From positions 1,860,001 to 1,924,000 of the forward strand of contig JAWHQI010000272.1 of the NCBI GenBank assembly GCA_033032865.1: 64,000 nt of DNA. The letters are read 5' to 3'. Source of the stretch: Dactylorhiza incarnata. Its lineage: Eukaryota; Streptophyta; Magnoliopsida; Asparagales; Orchidaceae. Below, in pieces: positions 32,625 through 44,987 of this stretch. Both the position numbers and the translations under genes were made by a program. The notes beneath the pieces were generated by a model. It ran no database searches and had not been told where the DNA came from. It was given only the letters and a program-made list of their open reading frames with translations. Within the stretch, counting starts at the first letter, position 1. Every line of letters begins with the position of its first letter.

Positions 32625-34325
32625 TGAAAGTGCACAGTGTGCCTCTAAGAATCCTCTAGAGGGGGTGAATAAAGATTTTAATTTATTTCTAACTTAGCTG
32701 TGCAAGAACAATAAAAACCTAAGTGTTATGCTTCAACAAATACTTATCCAGAATAAAACAGTGCTGAAATATAAAGCAGAAAATAGTCAAGTAATCTAAG
32801 CTATGAGGGAAAGCACAGAAAATAAACAATCCAGAAGATGCACAGATTTTTATAGAGGTTACCCAAAATGTGGTACTCCCATCTTCTACCACCTGGTAGG
32901 AATGTACCAACGTGTCTGAGTATTTTGGTAAGGATACTCTTAGAACCACTGATCTTTTGATAAGGAGATCATGAACCACCGGATCTTTTGATAAGGAGGT
33001 CTTGAACCACCAGATCTTTTGAAGGAGATCTTGAACCACTGAATCCTTTGGAAGAGAGATTCTTAAAACTCTTTTACAGGGAATGAGAAGGAGAAAGAAA
33101 AAAGGTGAGAAGAGTAAGAATTCTATTTTCAGAATTCTTATGAAGGCAGTATGAAGAACAACTTCTTGACTCTTTCACTGGATCTGCTCTTGATTAACTC
33201 CTGCTTATGATAGTGTTGTATTGCAGGAGCTATGTATTTCAGATCCTTTCTGTTTCCACTGATTGAGATCTTTGCTGTTATGTGATTGTAATGAAGAGCA
33301 GTTTTCAGATCCTCTGTTCTATGAGATGGAGAGCAGTAGTTGTTTCTTCTCTATGTGTGCTCTATTAGGGTTCCCGGGGAAGAAGAAGAAGAGGAAACCC
33401 ATTAGAACAGTATTATCGATTGTGATGAGTGCTCTGCCCTTCTCTTTCTTCTCTTGCTTTTATTGTCCACCTTCAGATTTGAATTTATTACCCTTTTCTA
33501 GTAAGACCTGAAAAGGTATTCTGCTCTGGACAATCTTTTTCTTTCCTTCTTTAATTTTCGACTTGTTCACCAACATTAAGCATGTTTCCAAGAAAGCTTT
33601 TTGTCCTCTTTTAGTTCTTCTTTCTATTTGAGGCAATTAATGAGCCGTTGGAGAACGGTCTTGAGTGAGGTGGGCCATGAGAGAGGGTCCAAAATGACAG
33701 CTGAAAAGGTTTCCCTTTTCAGACCGTATTCGACGTAGCATCGAGTTCTCTTCCTCTCTTATCGACGCGGCTTCGAGTTCTTGTAGGAGCAGCTTCGAAT
33801 TCATCCTTGCTCTCATTGAACTCTGCTAGTCGACATTGCGTTGATACCTTATCGACGTAAACGTCGAGTTAATGATATGGCTCTGAACTTTATTATCTGC
33901 GTCGAGATGAAGTCGACGTTGCGTCGACTATAAATGGCTTCGACAGATACTTCCTTCTGCGCTGAGTTGAATTAGAAGCTGCGTCGACTTCTCAAAGTAC
34001 TTCGACAGGTTTATGCCATCTACGTTGATATCTATTAGACGTAACGTCGACTTGAATTACTTCGATAGAAGGGTGAACCACTTGGACTTCTAGTCAGAGT
34101 AGCGTCGACAATAACTTGACGTTGCATCAAATTCTATTCGACGCAAATGTTAATTTTGCCCAATTTGTTTCTCTTAATGTAGTCTTGACACCCTAGGTTG
34201 AGTGTGACATCCTAAGACATCTAATGACCAGATTATCCTCACTATACAATAGGTAATTTATCCTAAGAGATAAAATCATTTTGTAGGTAATTTGTTAAGT
34301 TAAATCAAATGGGTTTTTCCCAACA
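32625..34325 (-). repeat. Element C 3' LTR (1701 bp)
   Basis: It runs from TGAAAGTGCACAGTG to TTCCCAACA. It contains the U5 box (AGAGGGGGTGAATAAAG), four near-repeats of GGATCTTTTGATAAGGAG around 32940-33060, a TATA-like CAATAAAAG on the minus strand (33457-33465) and the palindrome array at 33727-34146. Confidence 0.9.
33727..34146 (-). repeat. U3 palindrome array of element C (TCGACG-NNN-CGTCGA)
   Basis: About ten units with 6-bp arms around a 2-3 base centre are spread over 420 bp. The sister array in the 5' LTR (46092-46507) keeps perfect units such as 46097-46111; the corresponding unit here has CG changed to CA. Confidence 0.75.
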
Positions 34326-34340
34326 ATCTCCCCTTATTTA
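34326..34340 (-). other. Polypurine tract of element C
   Basis: The minus strand reads AAATAAGGGGAGAT next to the 3' LTR. Confidence 0.75.
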
Positions 34341-34536
34341 TCTTAACAAATTTTACAAATTGAATAAAGTGATTTTACACATTTCTTTTATATAAACAAT
34401 AATGCATTGAAGACAATATATATAAGAAGATAACATACTGAAAACACAAGCAATATCATTCAATTGTCAAGAAATATATAGGTCTCCACAGCTGTTTCCC
34501 AGGAAGAGTAATTTGTTACAGAATACCTGAGTTTCA

Positions 34537-34785
34537 TTACTCCTTCTCAGGAGTTCTTCTTTTTCTGCAAAACACTTTTGGGGCAATTTTCCTTGGAGCA
34601 ATCTGCAAAGGCTCGTCATCATCTTCAGTAGTAATGTCTTTGGGAAGCTCCCCCTGAGATTGTGCATTTATTCCAGCTTCCTCGACATCTTCCTGAGCTA
34701 TCTGAGCTACTTCATCCAGTAGATCTTTATTCTGAGGCTCACTCTGATCTGATGCTGAGCTTACAGCTGCCATTTCTATATCCAA
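34537..34785 (-). pseudogene. Env-like C-terminal remnant of element C (tentative)
   Basis: An 82-codon frame is rich in Glu/Asp/Gln and ends with a basic patch (CRKRRTPEKE), lying between gag and the polypurine tract. Composition and position match the acidic-then-basic tail of element A's env-like ORF. Sequence identity was not established by eye. It could equally be a residual C-terminus of another 3' ORF. Confidence 0.35.
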
Positions 34786-34916
34786 GTTTCTTTGATGAGT
34801 ATAAAATGTATCTAAAGAAGGCCAGCAAAATGTTTTATTATTCTAGGTTTTGCTTTAGCCTTTTGGTTGTTGTTATTTGACCTCTATACATTGTTCTTAC
34901 CTAGGGGTCTTTCTTT

Positions 34917-36206
34917 CTAATTCAAATTTACTTGATTAGGTTTATCTATCTTATCTGGATGAATATTAACCTTACCCTTGGATGATGCACTCTTCTCATT
35001 TGGTTGGTACTCACTAGGTCTAACAAATGACACTGGATTTTTCCAGGCAGGTTTCCTAGGTGCTTCTGTGCTAGTGGAAGGCTCTTCTCCTAACCCTAGG
35101 TGATTAAATCTCATAGAGAGATTTTCAGTGATGTCTTTGAGATTCTGACTCCTCCCATTGAGTGAGTCCTCAAAATCCTTTGCCTTTGCTAGCTCTTATT
35201 TTAAGTTTATGTTTTTTTCTCTAAGTTTAATAAATTCTAACTCTCTATTATTAATTTCATTTATTAGGTTTTGATTTATTACGTGCATTTTATCTTTCTT
35301 AAGGTTTTCTAATTCAGATCTAGCTATGTCTAATTCTTTTTCTACCCTAAGGTGATCAATGCAGAAATCTTCAAAACAAGTTTTAAAATCTTCCGAGCTA
35401 AAATCAAATTCATCAAAAATAGATACCTGATCATCTTCATCATCTGATGACATCCCTAGTGCCATCATGCAGGCTGCTTCTGCTGCTGCTTCATCATCAC
35501 TTTCAGATGATGAGGAGCTTAATTCTGCTTCAGAATCACTCCAGGTTTCAGCAATGAAACCCTTGGCTTTCTTCTTATCCTTTCCTCTAGAGGACTTCTT
35601 CTTCTTCTTCTCCTCATTGTTGTTGCTTCTTTCCCTTTGCTCTTGTGGGCACTCAGGAGCAATGTGCCCTGGCTTATTGCAGGTATAGCAGATAACCTCC
35701 TTCTTTGGAGTTTTATCATACCTGGGTCTTGAATTTCTTTCTCTTCTCCTTGAGTCTCCAGTCTTGGCCCATTTCTTGAATCTCCTAGCTAGCAGACTGA
35801 ACATTTCATCTTCAGGAGTAGAGGGCTCTCCTTCAGTAGCTTTCAGAGCTAGGATCCTTTGGATAAGAGCTGGAGTAGTTTCCCTTTCTTCTGATTCAGC
35901 CCTATTCTTTAGTAACATCTCATAAGAGTTAAGCTTTCCTAACAAAGCTTCAGTTGAGATCTCTCTGTGGCACCTGGACTCTCTAATTGCCCAGATTCTG
36001 GAATCTCATGAGCTAGGGAAGCACATGAGGATTTTATCATTAATTTCAGTCAAGGATATCTCATTGTCTAAGCCTCTAAGCTCATTAATGATAATGTTGA
36101 ATCTGTCATACATATCAGCAACAGATTCTTTAGCTTTCTTTTGAAAGTTCTCATACTGGGATATGAGAAGGGACTTTCTATCCTTTCTTCCATCATCACT
36201 TCCTTC
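34917..36206 (-). pseudogene. Element C gag, main part
   Basis: The frame at 35945-35196 begins in the distal UBN2 region, with one CCHC knuckle, CYTCNKPGHIAPEC, near 35650-35695. A Lys-rich stretch, an acidic Ser-rich stretch and a coil (HLRVEKELDIARSELENL) follow. A second frame at 35114-34917 carries the C-terminus (FVRPSEYQPNEKSA). The upstream part (36206-35946) is in a broken frame. The N-terminus lies beyond element D at 44542-44888. The stop lies at 34917 and no pol follows. Confidence 0.8.
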
Positions 36207-37381
36207 TGTTGGATCGATAGGCGCCCTTAGGGGGGGTGAATAAGGGAATAAAATTTATTTTATAAGTTTAGGCAAACTTACTAAATTGTTTTATAATAAG
36301 AGAAGGCAAAATAATAATTTAGTTAAAGAAAGATAATATTGTAATTTTCAATTTAAGATTTTGAAACAAGTGCTAAAATGTTTTTATGATGAAAGTGATT
36401 GAAATAAACAATTTAGATAAAGTGATATGAATTGAAAACTTTGTAACCAATATAGTAGAGATTATGCCAAAAGAAAGAAATCAAGTAAACACAAAAAGAG
36501 ACATGATTGTATTATATGAAAAAGTGTTTACATAAATTTGATTTCAATATCGCTAGAAATCGGAGGCGTACAAAAGTAAATATATTTTCCTTTTCTATAC
36601 CGGCTTGTATCCCCACAAACCGGTTGGCTTTAGCATATCCTTCCCTGAATATGGCATCAAGCCGCTATAGCCAATCCTTCCCCGGATATGGCCTCGAGCC
36701 CCCTAGATCTAATCTCCTAGACCTAGTCGCCAACACAAGGCAAATTCTCTAAACGGTTACAAAAATATATGGAATTAAAATAATGATAACAATAATAAAA
36801 ACTCCCTATATGAGATCTTCTAAAGTTGGAGATGAAGGATCGTTGTAGTATGAGCGAGGTCGAAGCGATCGTCCTTCGGATATAGCGTGATGTATTCCTC
36901 CTCCAGAATTCTCCTTACGCTTTTTGTGGGAGATCCATCTTCAGCAGCATAACAACAATAGAATTGCGGCACAAGCAATCTCTTTAGGATGGATATACAA
37001 AACGAGAAAGAAAGCTCCAATTTATAGAACTTCTCGCTAGCGCCTGCGGTAGCTCCTAGCGCCTGCGGTAGCTCCTAGCGCCTACGGTAGCTCCTAGCGC
37101 CTGCGGTAGCAATCGTGTAGAAGCGGTTACGAAACCATCGCGGCGTGGCGCTGTGTATGAACTTGAGCTAGTGTCAGGCGGTAGCGGTAGCGCTAGCGCC
37201 TGCGTTAACCCCTAACGCTGGCGGTAGTGCTTCAGTTTAGTTTGTTGGTTCCAAGCTGCTTTCTTTCTATGGATTATTGCACCTATAGTTCATGCACATT
37301 ATAAACACACGACAAGCAAGATCAAATACAATTTGGGATTTTTTATTCTCAAACAAAGGGATGTGACACACATGTCCAACA
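36207..37381 (-). repeat. Element D 3' LTR (1175 bp)
   Basis: It runs from TGTTGGATCGATAGG to CATGTCCAACA. The U5 box has a six-G run; the TATA on the minus strand (GTTCTATAAATTGG) is at 37018-37029. Directly upstream are four copies of a 19-bp unit (37037-37112) and further CTAGCG/GCGGTAG units to about 37222. The 5' LTR has only two copies of that unit. Confidence 0.92.
37037..37222 (-). repeat. 19-bp tandem and palindrome array in element D U3
   Basis: Units CTAGCGCCTGCGGTAGCTC start at 37037, 37056, 37075 and 37094 (third unit with one change). After a gap, GGTAGCGGTAGCGCTAGCGCC and related inverted units follow. The sister region in the 5' LTR (44223-44390) has two 19-bp units and a different arrangement downstream. 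Confidence 0.8.
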
Positions 37382-40300
37382 ATCTCCCCCTTTTGATAAT
37401 AACAAATCATCTTAGCAAGAAATCAACAAAGGTGTTTATGGTAAATGATAAGCGAGATAAAAGTGCAACTATAGTATATGATAAGCATGAGAATAGTGCA
37501 TACTCCCCCTATCTTAATGCTCCCCCTACATAAATGCAATTTATATTTTACTCCCCCTAAATGTTATTACATGAATATTCTCCCCTTAATCTTCAATATT
37601 TCTCATATAGATTTCTTCAATTAATCTCCCCCTTTTGGTATTATCAAAAGAAGGTGGGGGTGAGGGTAGTAAGGAGGCACTCCTTATAAATGATAAAGCA
37701 TGATCGAGCTTTTGTAATATAGATAATGATAAAGAGTTTAAGCATAGAATATATAAGAGAAAAAAGATAAGAGTTGTAAGCAAGCGGAAGATTATAAGAA
37801 ATATATTTTTGTAAGCATGAAAAAACATAAGTAAAAATATGAGTTTTAGTTCAAAATTGAAAGATGTTTTAACCTTTTTGAAATCTCAAAGTTTTTCATA
37901 AAGATACCAAGCATGAACATATCAAAGAGAGATTATACTACAATGTTACTTAATTTTAAGTTTAAGAGATACCAAACATTGTAGAGATCATGCAAGGTTA
38001 TCTAGTACATTTATTATATAAGGAGTAGTATAGATAAAGCATTAGAATCCAATACTCATGAGAAGAAGTGTTATGAAAGATAATGAAGTGCACATAAGTG
38101 TATTTTGAGCAAAAATAAATGATTTAAATCACAAAATACAAGACATATGTAGAGTAAGGTGCACAATAAAGCACAAGTATATTAACTTTCACACACTTTG
38201 AATGCACATAATTTTTAACAAAGTGGTGTAATAACCAAGCTTTACACAAGACACTTTACTATTCTTTCCAAGGTGCTCAACCTCACAATGCTTATGAAGA
38301 CTTATCAGGAGGTTCAAGTAGTGTTGGTGGAGTTATATTTGTCTATATAATTTTTTGTTCACTTTTGTGAGACAACATTCTCCGAATACACTTGTTTTAC
38401 AAACCTAACAAATTTTTTTTAACTCCACTTTTCTTAATTTTAAGTGCAATTCAAATGTAGTGTAGATAATAAACTTATGCAAATTTAAATTCATTGTACA
38501 ATTACAATACACAAGCAAGCATTTTTAGATTTAAACACACATGTACATTACCAAACATAAGTGAGTGTAAAAGTATCATTATCAATCACAATATATTTAC
38601 TCATACTTAGAGGCATGCTAAGCTTGGATCTACACATATTTTACAATACAATTGATGCACTTAATTAGATATATCAAAGCATGATAAACAAAACAATGTT
38701 CATAGTAATATGAAGTAATAAACTTTAATATTGTAGATAATTTTAAATGATAGAATTCATACATGCTTGATATTAGAAATAAAGATCATACCGTTTTTTT
38801 GTTTTGAAATTTTTAATGAAAGAAAAAACAGAAAACCACAAAAAAAAATATTTTTGTATTTTTGAATTTTGAAGTTTTGTAGTTGATTTTTCAAAGTATA
38901 GATAAAACAAAAATAACAAAAGTCAGAAATACAAAAACTAAGTAGTACATAAAAAGTAACATATTTTTAAAGATTTTTTGACATTTTAAAAAACATAAAA
39001 ATCAGACACCCACGCTAGTGCCGGCGCCGGTGCTAGCGCGGCAAACAGTACTTGATTTTTTGAGAATTTTAAATTTTCACTTTTTGATCTTGATCAAGTG
39101 TCCTTAGAGTAGTGTCATGCAGAAATTTCAAAATTTTTGGAGATCTCTAGGTGGATCAAATTTGCATGAAACATTGGCTTTTTCAAACACTTGAGTTTTA
39201 CAAAATTATTTAAGCACAAAAATAAATAAATTATGCAAAACACAAGAGGCCATATTTTGAACAACCCAAAATATGCATGATTAAAGTGATAAGTAAATAA
39301 AAAGTTCATGCAATGAGTAATATAAGTATGTCCTTAGATTAAAAACTACCCAGACTAAAATATATACACCCTAGCCCCGTACTAAGTGACGGATGGGTAT
39401 GAGGAGCTGCACACATGTCGTAGGTTGGGGTGTTAGTCCCATATGCACACACTAGAGAACGCTCAACCTAGCACTATTTCCCCTCAGTGCCTCGCAAGGC
39501 CCCACTGGAACCCTCCCCGGTTAAGGACAAGACATGACTTAGAGGTTAGGTCTCTAATGCATCCAATCCTACGCCCCCGATATTGTGAGATATGAAGTCA
39601 TATGTGAATAATCTTTGGACAACCTATGCTTTTAAACTATGGGTTAATTTATAAACTATGGTTTTTGTTTAATGTGAAGAATTATAGAAAAATATAAAAC
39701 TGCATAGTTTTTCTATTTTTATGAGATGACGATATGAGATAACTAGCACAATTACTAATGTTCAATAAGTGATAATGCTAGTATGATGAGATTTGAGTTT
39801 AATGTCATGTCATAAGATTAACATTAATATTGCATGTATTCCAAAACAGAGTTTCAAATTATAGATCTAGAATAAAGTGATGATTTAATTTGATTTATTC
39901 TTATTATTACAAAGTTGATTCTAGAGTCTATATATGTTAGATACATACAATCAATAGTAAAGCATATCCATACACCAAATGTAAAGAAAATATTATTCAT
40001 ATTTTTATCATAAGATTCATAATTCCTAGGTGATAAACATTATTGTTTTGAGATATTACTTGATAGAACATGAATTATGATTTATGATTATATAAAATTT
40101 TGCATAGAATATAGGTTAGATCATCATGATGTATGTGAATTCTAATTCTTCTAGGCTTATGACAATATGATTTGGTGATTTTCTTTTGAATGATCATGTT
40201 TGATTTTTAAGTCTAAAAAATGATGATCATGCAATCATATCAAAGACAAAGATCACATATATAATGTTTTGAAATTTATAATAAAATTGCATTTAATAAT

Positions 40301-41752
40301 TGAATTTATTGATCCTTGGTTTTGCATGATGGTATTTGATTTCATGATATATATTCTAATGATTAGTCCATAAACTATGTGTTTGTTGGAATTTTAGTAT
40401 TCAATTTAGATTTCAAATCACATAACTATCAAGAAATTTGAATTACATTATAAATGTTATACCTAGCATTAATATATAAGCATAGACTAAGAAGTGATGC
40501 TAGGATGATGAGTTTGAATGCAATGTTATTACATAGGATTAATGGAGATAATGTTGCTTGTAATATTAGAAGGTTTTAAATTAATTTTCTTTAGACCTAG
40601 AAATGAATGATTAAACTTTTGATTTGAACTTAATGATACAAGATGATTCTAAGGTCAAAATATAATGAGATACTTGCAAACAATAGAGATACATATCATA
40701 CACAAAACAAGATATGAAACTATAATATCAATAGCCATCACATATTTCATAATTCATAAGATTGATAGTATTAGTTGATTTAAGATAATTCTTGTTAGAT
40801 CATGAATTATGATATATGATTATAGTGAATTTTAGCATATGATATTAATAGATCATGGTGATGATTATATAGTTCATATTCATCCTTTTTAATATGTAGA
40901 GACTGCTTCTAGAGTGAATATTATACTACATATATTTAAAGGACAAAAATGTTTTGGTTATTTTGAATTGTTTTATAAATTTTCTTTTTGATTTTACTAT
41001 AAGGTATTTGAAAGTAGAACAAAATGATACTTAATATAGTAAAATAATTTTTTCAGAAAATAATAATTAGAGAAATCGGATTTTTTTTAGAAATTAGGCT
41101 ACCACCGGCGTTAGTGATAATGCCTGGCGTTAGCAACTCATAGTTTTTGATTTACAATTTTGAGTTACAATTTTTGATTTAAAAACACATGGTTTCGTTT
41201 ATATTATTTGATTCTGATTTTTCTCGATTATGATTTTTCAATATATGGGCAATCATATGCAACAAAGAAATTAGCCAAATATAAGTTGTACATTTAATAT
41301 TTTAAGACTAAGCCTTTTAATAAATCATTTAAATCCATTTATTAAAATAATTTTATTAGTCTTGATAATAATTTCAATATTCAATTTATGATGATAATTC
41401 AAGACATTTAAGGGTAAAGGATTTAAATAGATAAAGACTAAGAAGATTAGAGATAGGTCACTTTAAAAAAAAATATGACTTAATGTTCAATTTTAATTCA
41501 ATTTGATTTGTTAAATATTAGGCTTAAAATGTGTAAGTCATATCCCATGAAATATAAAGTGACCAAAAACATTTTGGATCAAAAATACAAAATAAACAAA
41601 AGAAAAGGAAATAAAACACATCATGAAGTAGAGTATTGATATTTCATTTTTAATTGATTCTACTTCATGCAAATGATAAGATACTAATGAATAAGATATT
41701 TAGGTATCTAAAGGGGACCAAGTAGGATGGTTCCTTTAGGTACCCAAATACA
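37382..41752 (-). other. Element D polypurine tract and long non-coding region
   Basis: The polypurine tract (37382-37396) is followed by AT-rich DNA with no credible gene. It contains one copy of the CTTATCAGGAGG box shared with element B (38265-38335), a near-perfect palindrome built on CCGGCGCCGG with GCTAG/CTAGC flanks (39014-39037), a GC-richer island (39355-39595) and another palindrome pair (41099-41135). RT, RNase H and integrase motifs are absent. Confidence 0.65.
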
Positions 41753-43231
41753 TCATGGTGGCTTTTGGGAGGATAATGATGAATGGACTTTTTTAATTAA
41801 AGATGATATGTCATTTTTTATGGGTCTCCATTCATACATTGATTGTTCGTCACTTAAATCCATATAATGATTATGTGACATCTTTATATGATGATAGTTG
41901 TTTGAAAAATAATTCATTGGAGGTTTATGTTTATTCAAATTATTTTTCAAAATAGCTTAATGTTGATAATCATAATTAATTTTATTATATGGATTCTTTG
42001 AAAGTTTATAAGAGTGATTGTCTTTCTTTAGAAGTGATTGTTGAAAGAGTGGGTTACAATATGTGTTAAATGATTGGTTCTTATTTTGATGATTTTCATT
42101 TTCACTCTTTCTTATAGACATACTCTTATAATGTGAAGGAAAAGATTTTATAGTTTCATTTTTATGAAAAAAAGGTTTTGATTTCGAGTCATGATTGAAA
42201 ATATATTGAGACTTACAATAGTGACTCTTAAGAATTTTATGAGGATCATAATTCTTTTTGAAACTAAACTCCTTTTGAGTTGATGTATGAAAATGATCCT
42301 GTTTAGAAATAATTTTGTAAGTTAATTAATCTTTGTTATTCAAAATCTTATGATGAATGACATTACTAGAAATTAGAACTTTTTCAACAAAAGATTTTAA
42401 TTGTCTTAACTTACAAGTTAAAGCATCATTTTCAATTATCAATTTTTCATTATGCATTTTAGAAACTAAGAGCCCTTTTTCAATATCCTTGAATTTTTCT
42501 TTTAATAGATTGCAATCTAAACAAGGAGTAAGAATTTTAACTAAAGAGCATGAAAGAGATTTTAACACATCAATATTTGATTCTACTTTATCGTTTGCTT
42601 TTAAAGATTTATTTTCTAAACGTAATTTAGAAGTAGCAATTTTCAATTTTAAAATTTTACGTTTAGCAATTTTAAGCATACGAGATGTAGAAATAGAATT
42701 TGTTACAAAAAGAGAAGTTTTTGAATTTCTTACATTGCTATGGGATGAGGCAAGATTTGAACCAAGGGTTCCTTTGACATCTTCTTCGCATTCCTCTTCC
42801 ATAGTTGAATTTCCGTCTTCTCTTTTGCTTGATGTGTTGCCATCATTTGAGTCCAATATTGTGATGTAGCATTCTTCTTTCTTAGATAGATCTTCCTCCA
42901 AGCATAAGTCCTCATTGGTTTCTTCTCTTGGATCCATAAGGAATTGCTCTTGTTCATCATATGTGGAAGGAAGACTATAAGAATTCTCAAGAAATTTCTA
43001 AACTTCATAAGAAGTAGGAAGTGTATAAATAAGTTTGAAAATATTTTGATCTAGTGCACAATATAGACTATTCATTGATTTGGCATTTAAAAACATTTTA
43101 TTTTTATTTAAAATACTTGGGGGCATTTTAATTGTAATATTCCAAATTTCAATATCCAAAGATTTAAGAAATTTTTCCATAAGAGTTTTCCACCCATTAT
43201 AATTTTTGCCTTCAAATAAAGGTGGTGCCAA
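41753..43231 (-). pseudogene. Element D gag
   Basis: The probable start is the ATG at 43231 (MAPPLFEGKNYNGW), the usual opening of a UBN2-type Copia gag, followed by MEKFLKSLDIEIWNI and AKSMNSLYCALD. The frame breaks near 43000. The next piece (42937-42326) is acidic with the EEDVKGTL box, then a long heptad-rich coil. The last fragment (41950-41753) is weak. No zinc knuckle could be read, unlike elements A-C. Confidence 0.75.
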
Positions 43232-43326
43232 AGATTTTTCATTAATAAGAAAGTTTCCCCACTAGTATAAGCGAGATCATGAGACGTCATTATTCCCGGT
43301 TTTTAAACCGATTTGGAATAACCTTG

Positions 43327-43338
43327 CTCTGATACCAC
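43327..43338 (-). other. Element D primer-binding site
   Basis: The minus strand reads TGGTATCAGAGC, a perfect initiator-tRNA-Met complement, one base before the 5' LTR. Confidence 0.85.
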
Positions 43339-43339
43339 T

Positions 43340-44541
43340 TGTTGGATCGATAGGCGCCCTTAGAGGGGGGGGGGGGTGAATAAGGGAATAAAATTCATTT
43401 TATAAGTTTAGGCAAATTTACTAAATTGTTTTATAATAGGAGAAGACAAAATAACAATTTAGTTAAAAAAAGAGAATATTGTAATTTGCAATTTAAGATT
43501 TTGAAACAAGTGCAAAAATGTTTTATGATGAAAGAGATTGAAATAAACAATTTAGATAAAGTGATACGAATTGAAAACTTTGTAACCAATATAGTAGAGA
43601 TTATGCCAAAAGAGAGAAATCAAGTAAACACAAAAAATGACATGATTGTATTATATGAAAAAGTGTTTACATAAATTTGATTTCAATATCGCTAGAAATC
43701 GGAGGCGTACAAAAGTAAATATCTTTTCCTTTTCTATACCGACTTGTATCCCCACAAACCGGTTGGCTTTAGCCTATCCTTCCCCGGATATGGCCTCAAG
43801 CCGCTCTAGCCAATCCTTCCCAGGATATGGCCTCGAGCCCCCTAGATCTAATCTCCTAGACCTAGTCGCCAACACACGCGATGAATTCCCCCTAAGCCAC
43901 GCAAGGACCTAGTCGCCAATACAAGGCAAATTCTCTAAACGGTTACAAAAATATATGGAATGAAAATAATGATAACAATAATAAAAACTCCCTATATGAG
44001 ATCTTCTGAAGTTGGAGATGAAGGATCGCTGTAGTATGAGTGAGGTCGAAGCGATCATCCTTCGGATGTAGTGTGACGTAGTCCTCCTCCAGAATTCTCC
44101 TTACGCTTTTTGTGGGAGATCCATCTTCGGCAGCATAACAACAATAAAATTGTGGCACAAGCAATCTCTCTAGGATGGATATACAAAACGAGAAAGAAAG
44201 CTCCAATTTATAGAACTTCTCGCTATCGCCTGCGGTAGCTCCTAGCGACTGCGGTAGCAATCATGTAGAAGCGGTTACGAAACTATCGCGGCGTGGCGCT
44301 GTGCACGAACTTGAGCTAGCGCCAGGCGGTAGTGCTAGCGCTGGCGGTAGCGCTAGCGCCTGCGTTAACCCCTAACACTAGCGGTAGTGCTTCAGTTCAG
44401 TTTGTTGGTTCCAAGCTGCTTTCTTCCTGTGGAGTATTGCACATATAATTCTTGCACACTATAAACACACGACAAGGAAGATCAAATACAATTTGAGATT
44501 TGTTATTCTCAAACAAAGGGATGTGACACACATGTCCAACA
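43340..44541 (-). repeat. Element D 5' LTR (1202 bp)
   Basis: This is the sister of 36207-37381. The U5 G run is expanded to about twelve. The TATA on the minus strand is at 44205-44216, with the palindrome array at 44223-44390. Confidence 0.92.
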
Positions 44542-44888
44542 CCTTCCACCATTGTGGTGAGTGAGTCCCATATTTCTTTTGCTGATTGACATTCAACAAC
44601 CTTTTGGAAAATGTCATCTGACATTGTTGATACCAGAATATTCATGGCCTTGGCATCACATGTATTGACCTTCTTCTCAACCTCTGTCCATTCATTTCTT
44701 GGGACAGCCTCAGTTGTTGAGGATTCTCCTGCCTTTTGTCTGACTGAAGCTGGAGGACCTGTGAGAAGAACTTTATAGATATCTTCATCAATGAAGTTCA
44801 TATAAAGTCTTATTCCGGCCTTCCAGAGTGTGAACTTATTTAAGTTACACACTGGGGGTCTTGTGGAAGCATAATCCTTAGAACTCAT
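44542..44888 (-). pseudogene. Element C gag, N-terminal part
   Basis: It starts at the ATG at 44888 (MSSKDYASTRPP) and reads through the proximal UBN2 fold (FTLWKAGIRLYMNFID, NILVSTMSDDIFQKVVEC, AKEIWDSL) to the element D insertion at TTMVEG. This segment has no stop, so the N-terminus is intact. It continues at 36206 leftward. Confidence 0.85.
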
Positions 44889-44969
44889 TTTCTTTATAAA
44901 ATATGTTTGTAATAAAGAAATAAAAGCAGGAGGTCTTTTTGATCAAGGTGTTCACCTTTTAATGATCAA

Positions 44970-44983
44970 CCTCCCTCTGATAC
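44970..44983 (-). other. Element C primer-binding site
   Basis: The minus strand carries TGGTATCAGAGGG, an initiator-tRNA-Met complement, four bases from the 5' LTR. Confidence 0.8.
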
Positions 44984-44987
44984 CAAT

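Larger units (their letters stand above)
36207..44541 (-). mobile_element. Element D: minus-strand gag-only Copia inserted in element C gag
   Basis: LTRs at 36207-37381 and 43340-44541 are flanked by a perfect duplication, ccttc (36202-36206 and 44542-44546). It contains a perfect initiator-Met primer-binding site, gag and about 4.3 kb of AT-rich DNA without RT or integrase motifs. LTR start, U5 box and gag resemble element E, so the two are probably members of one family. Confidence 0.9.
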
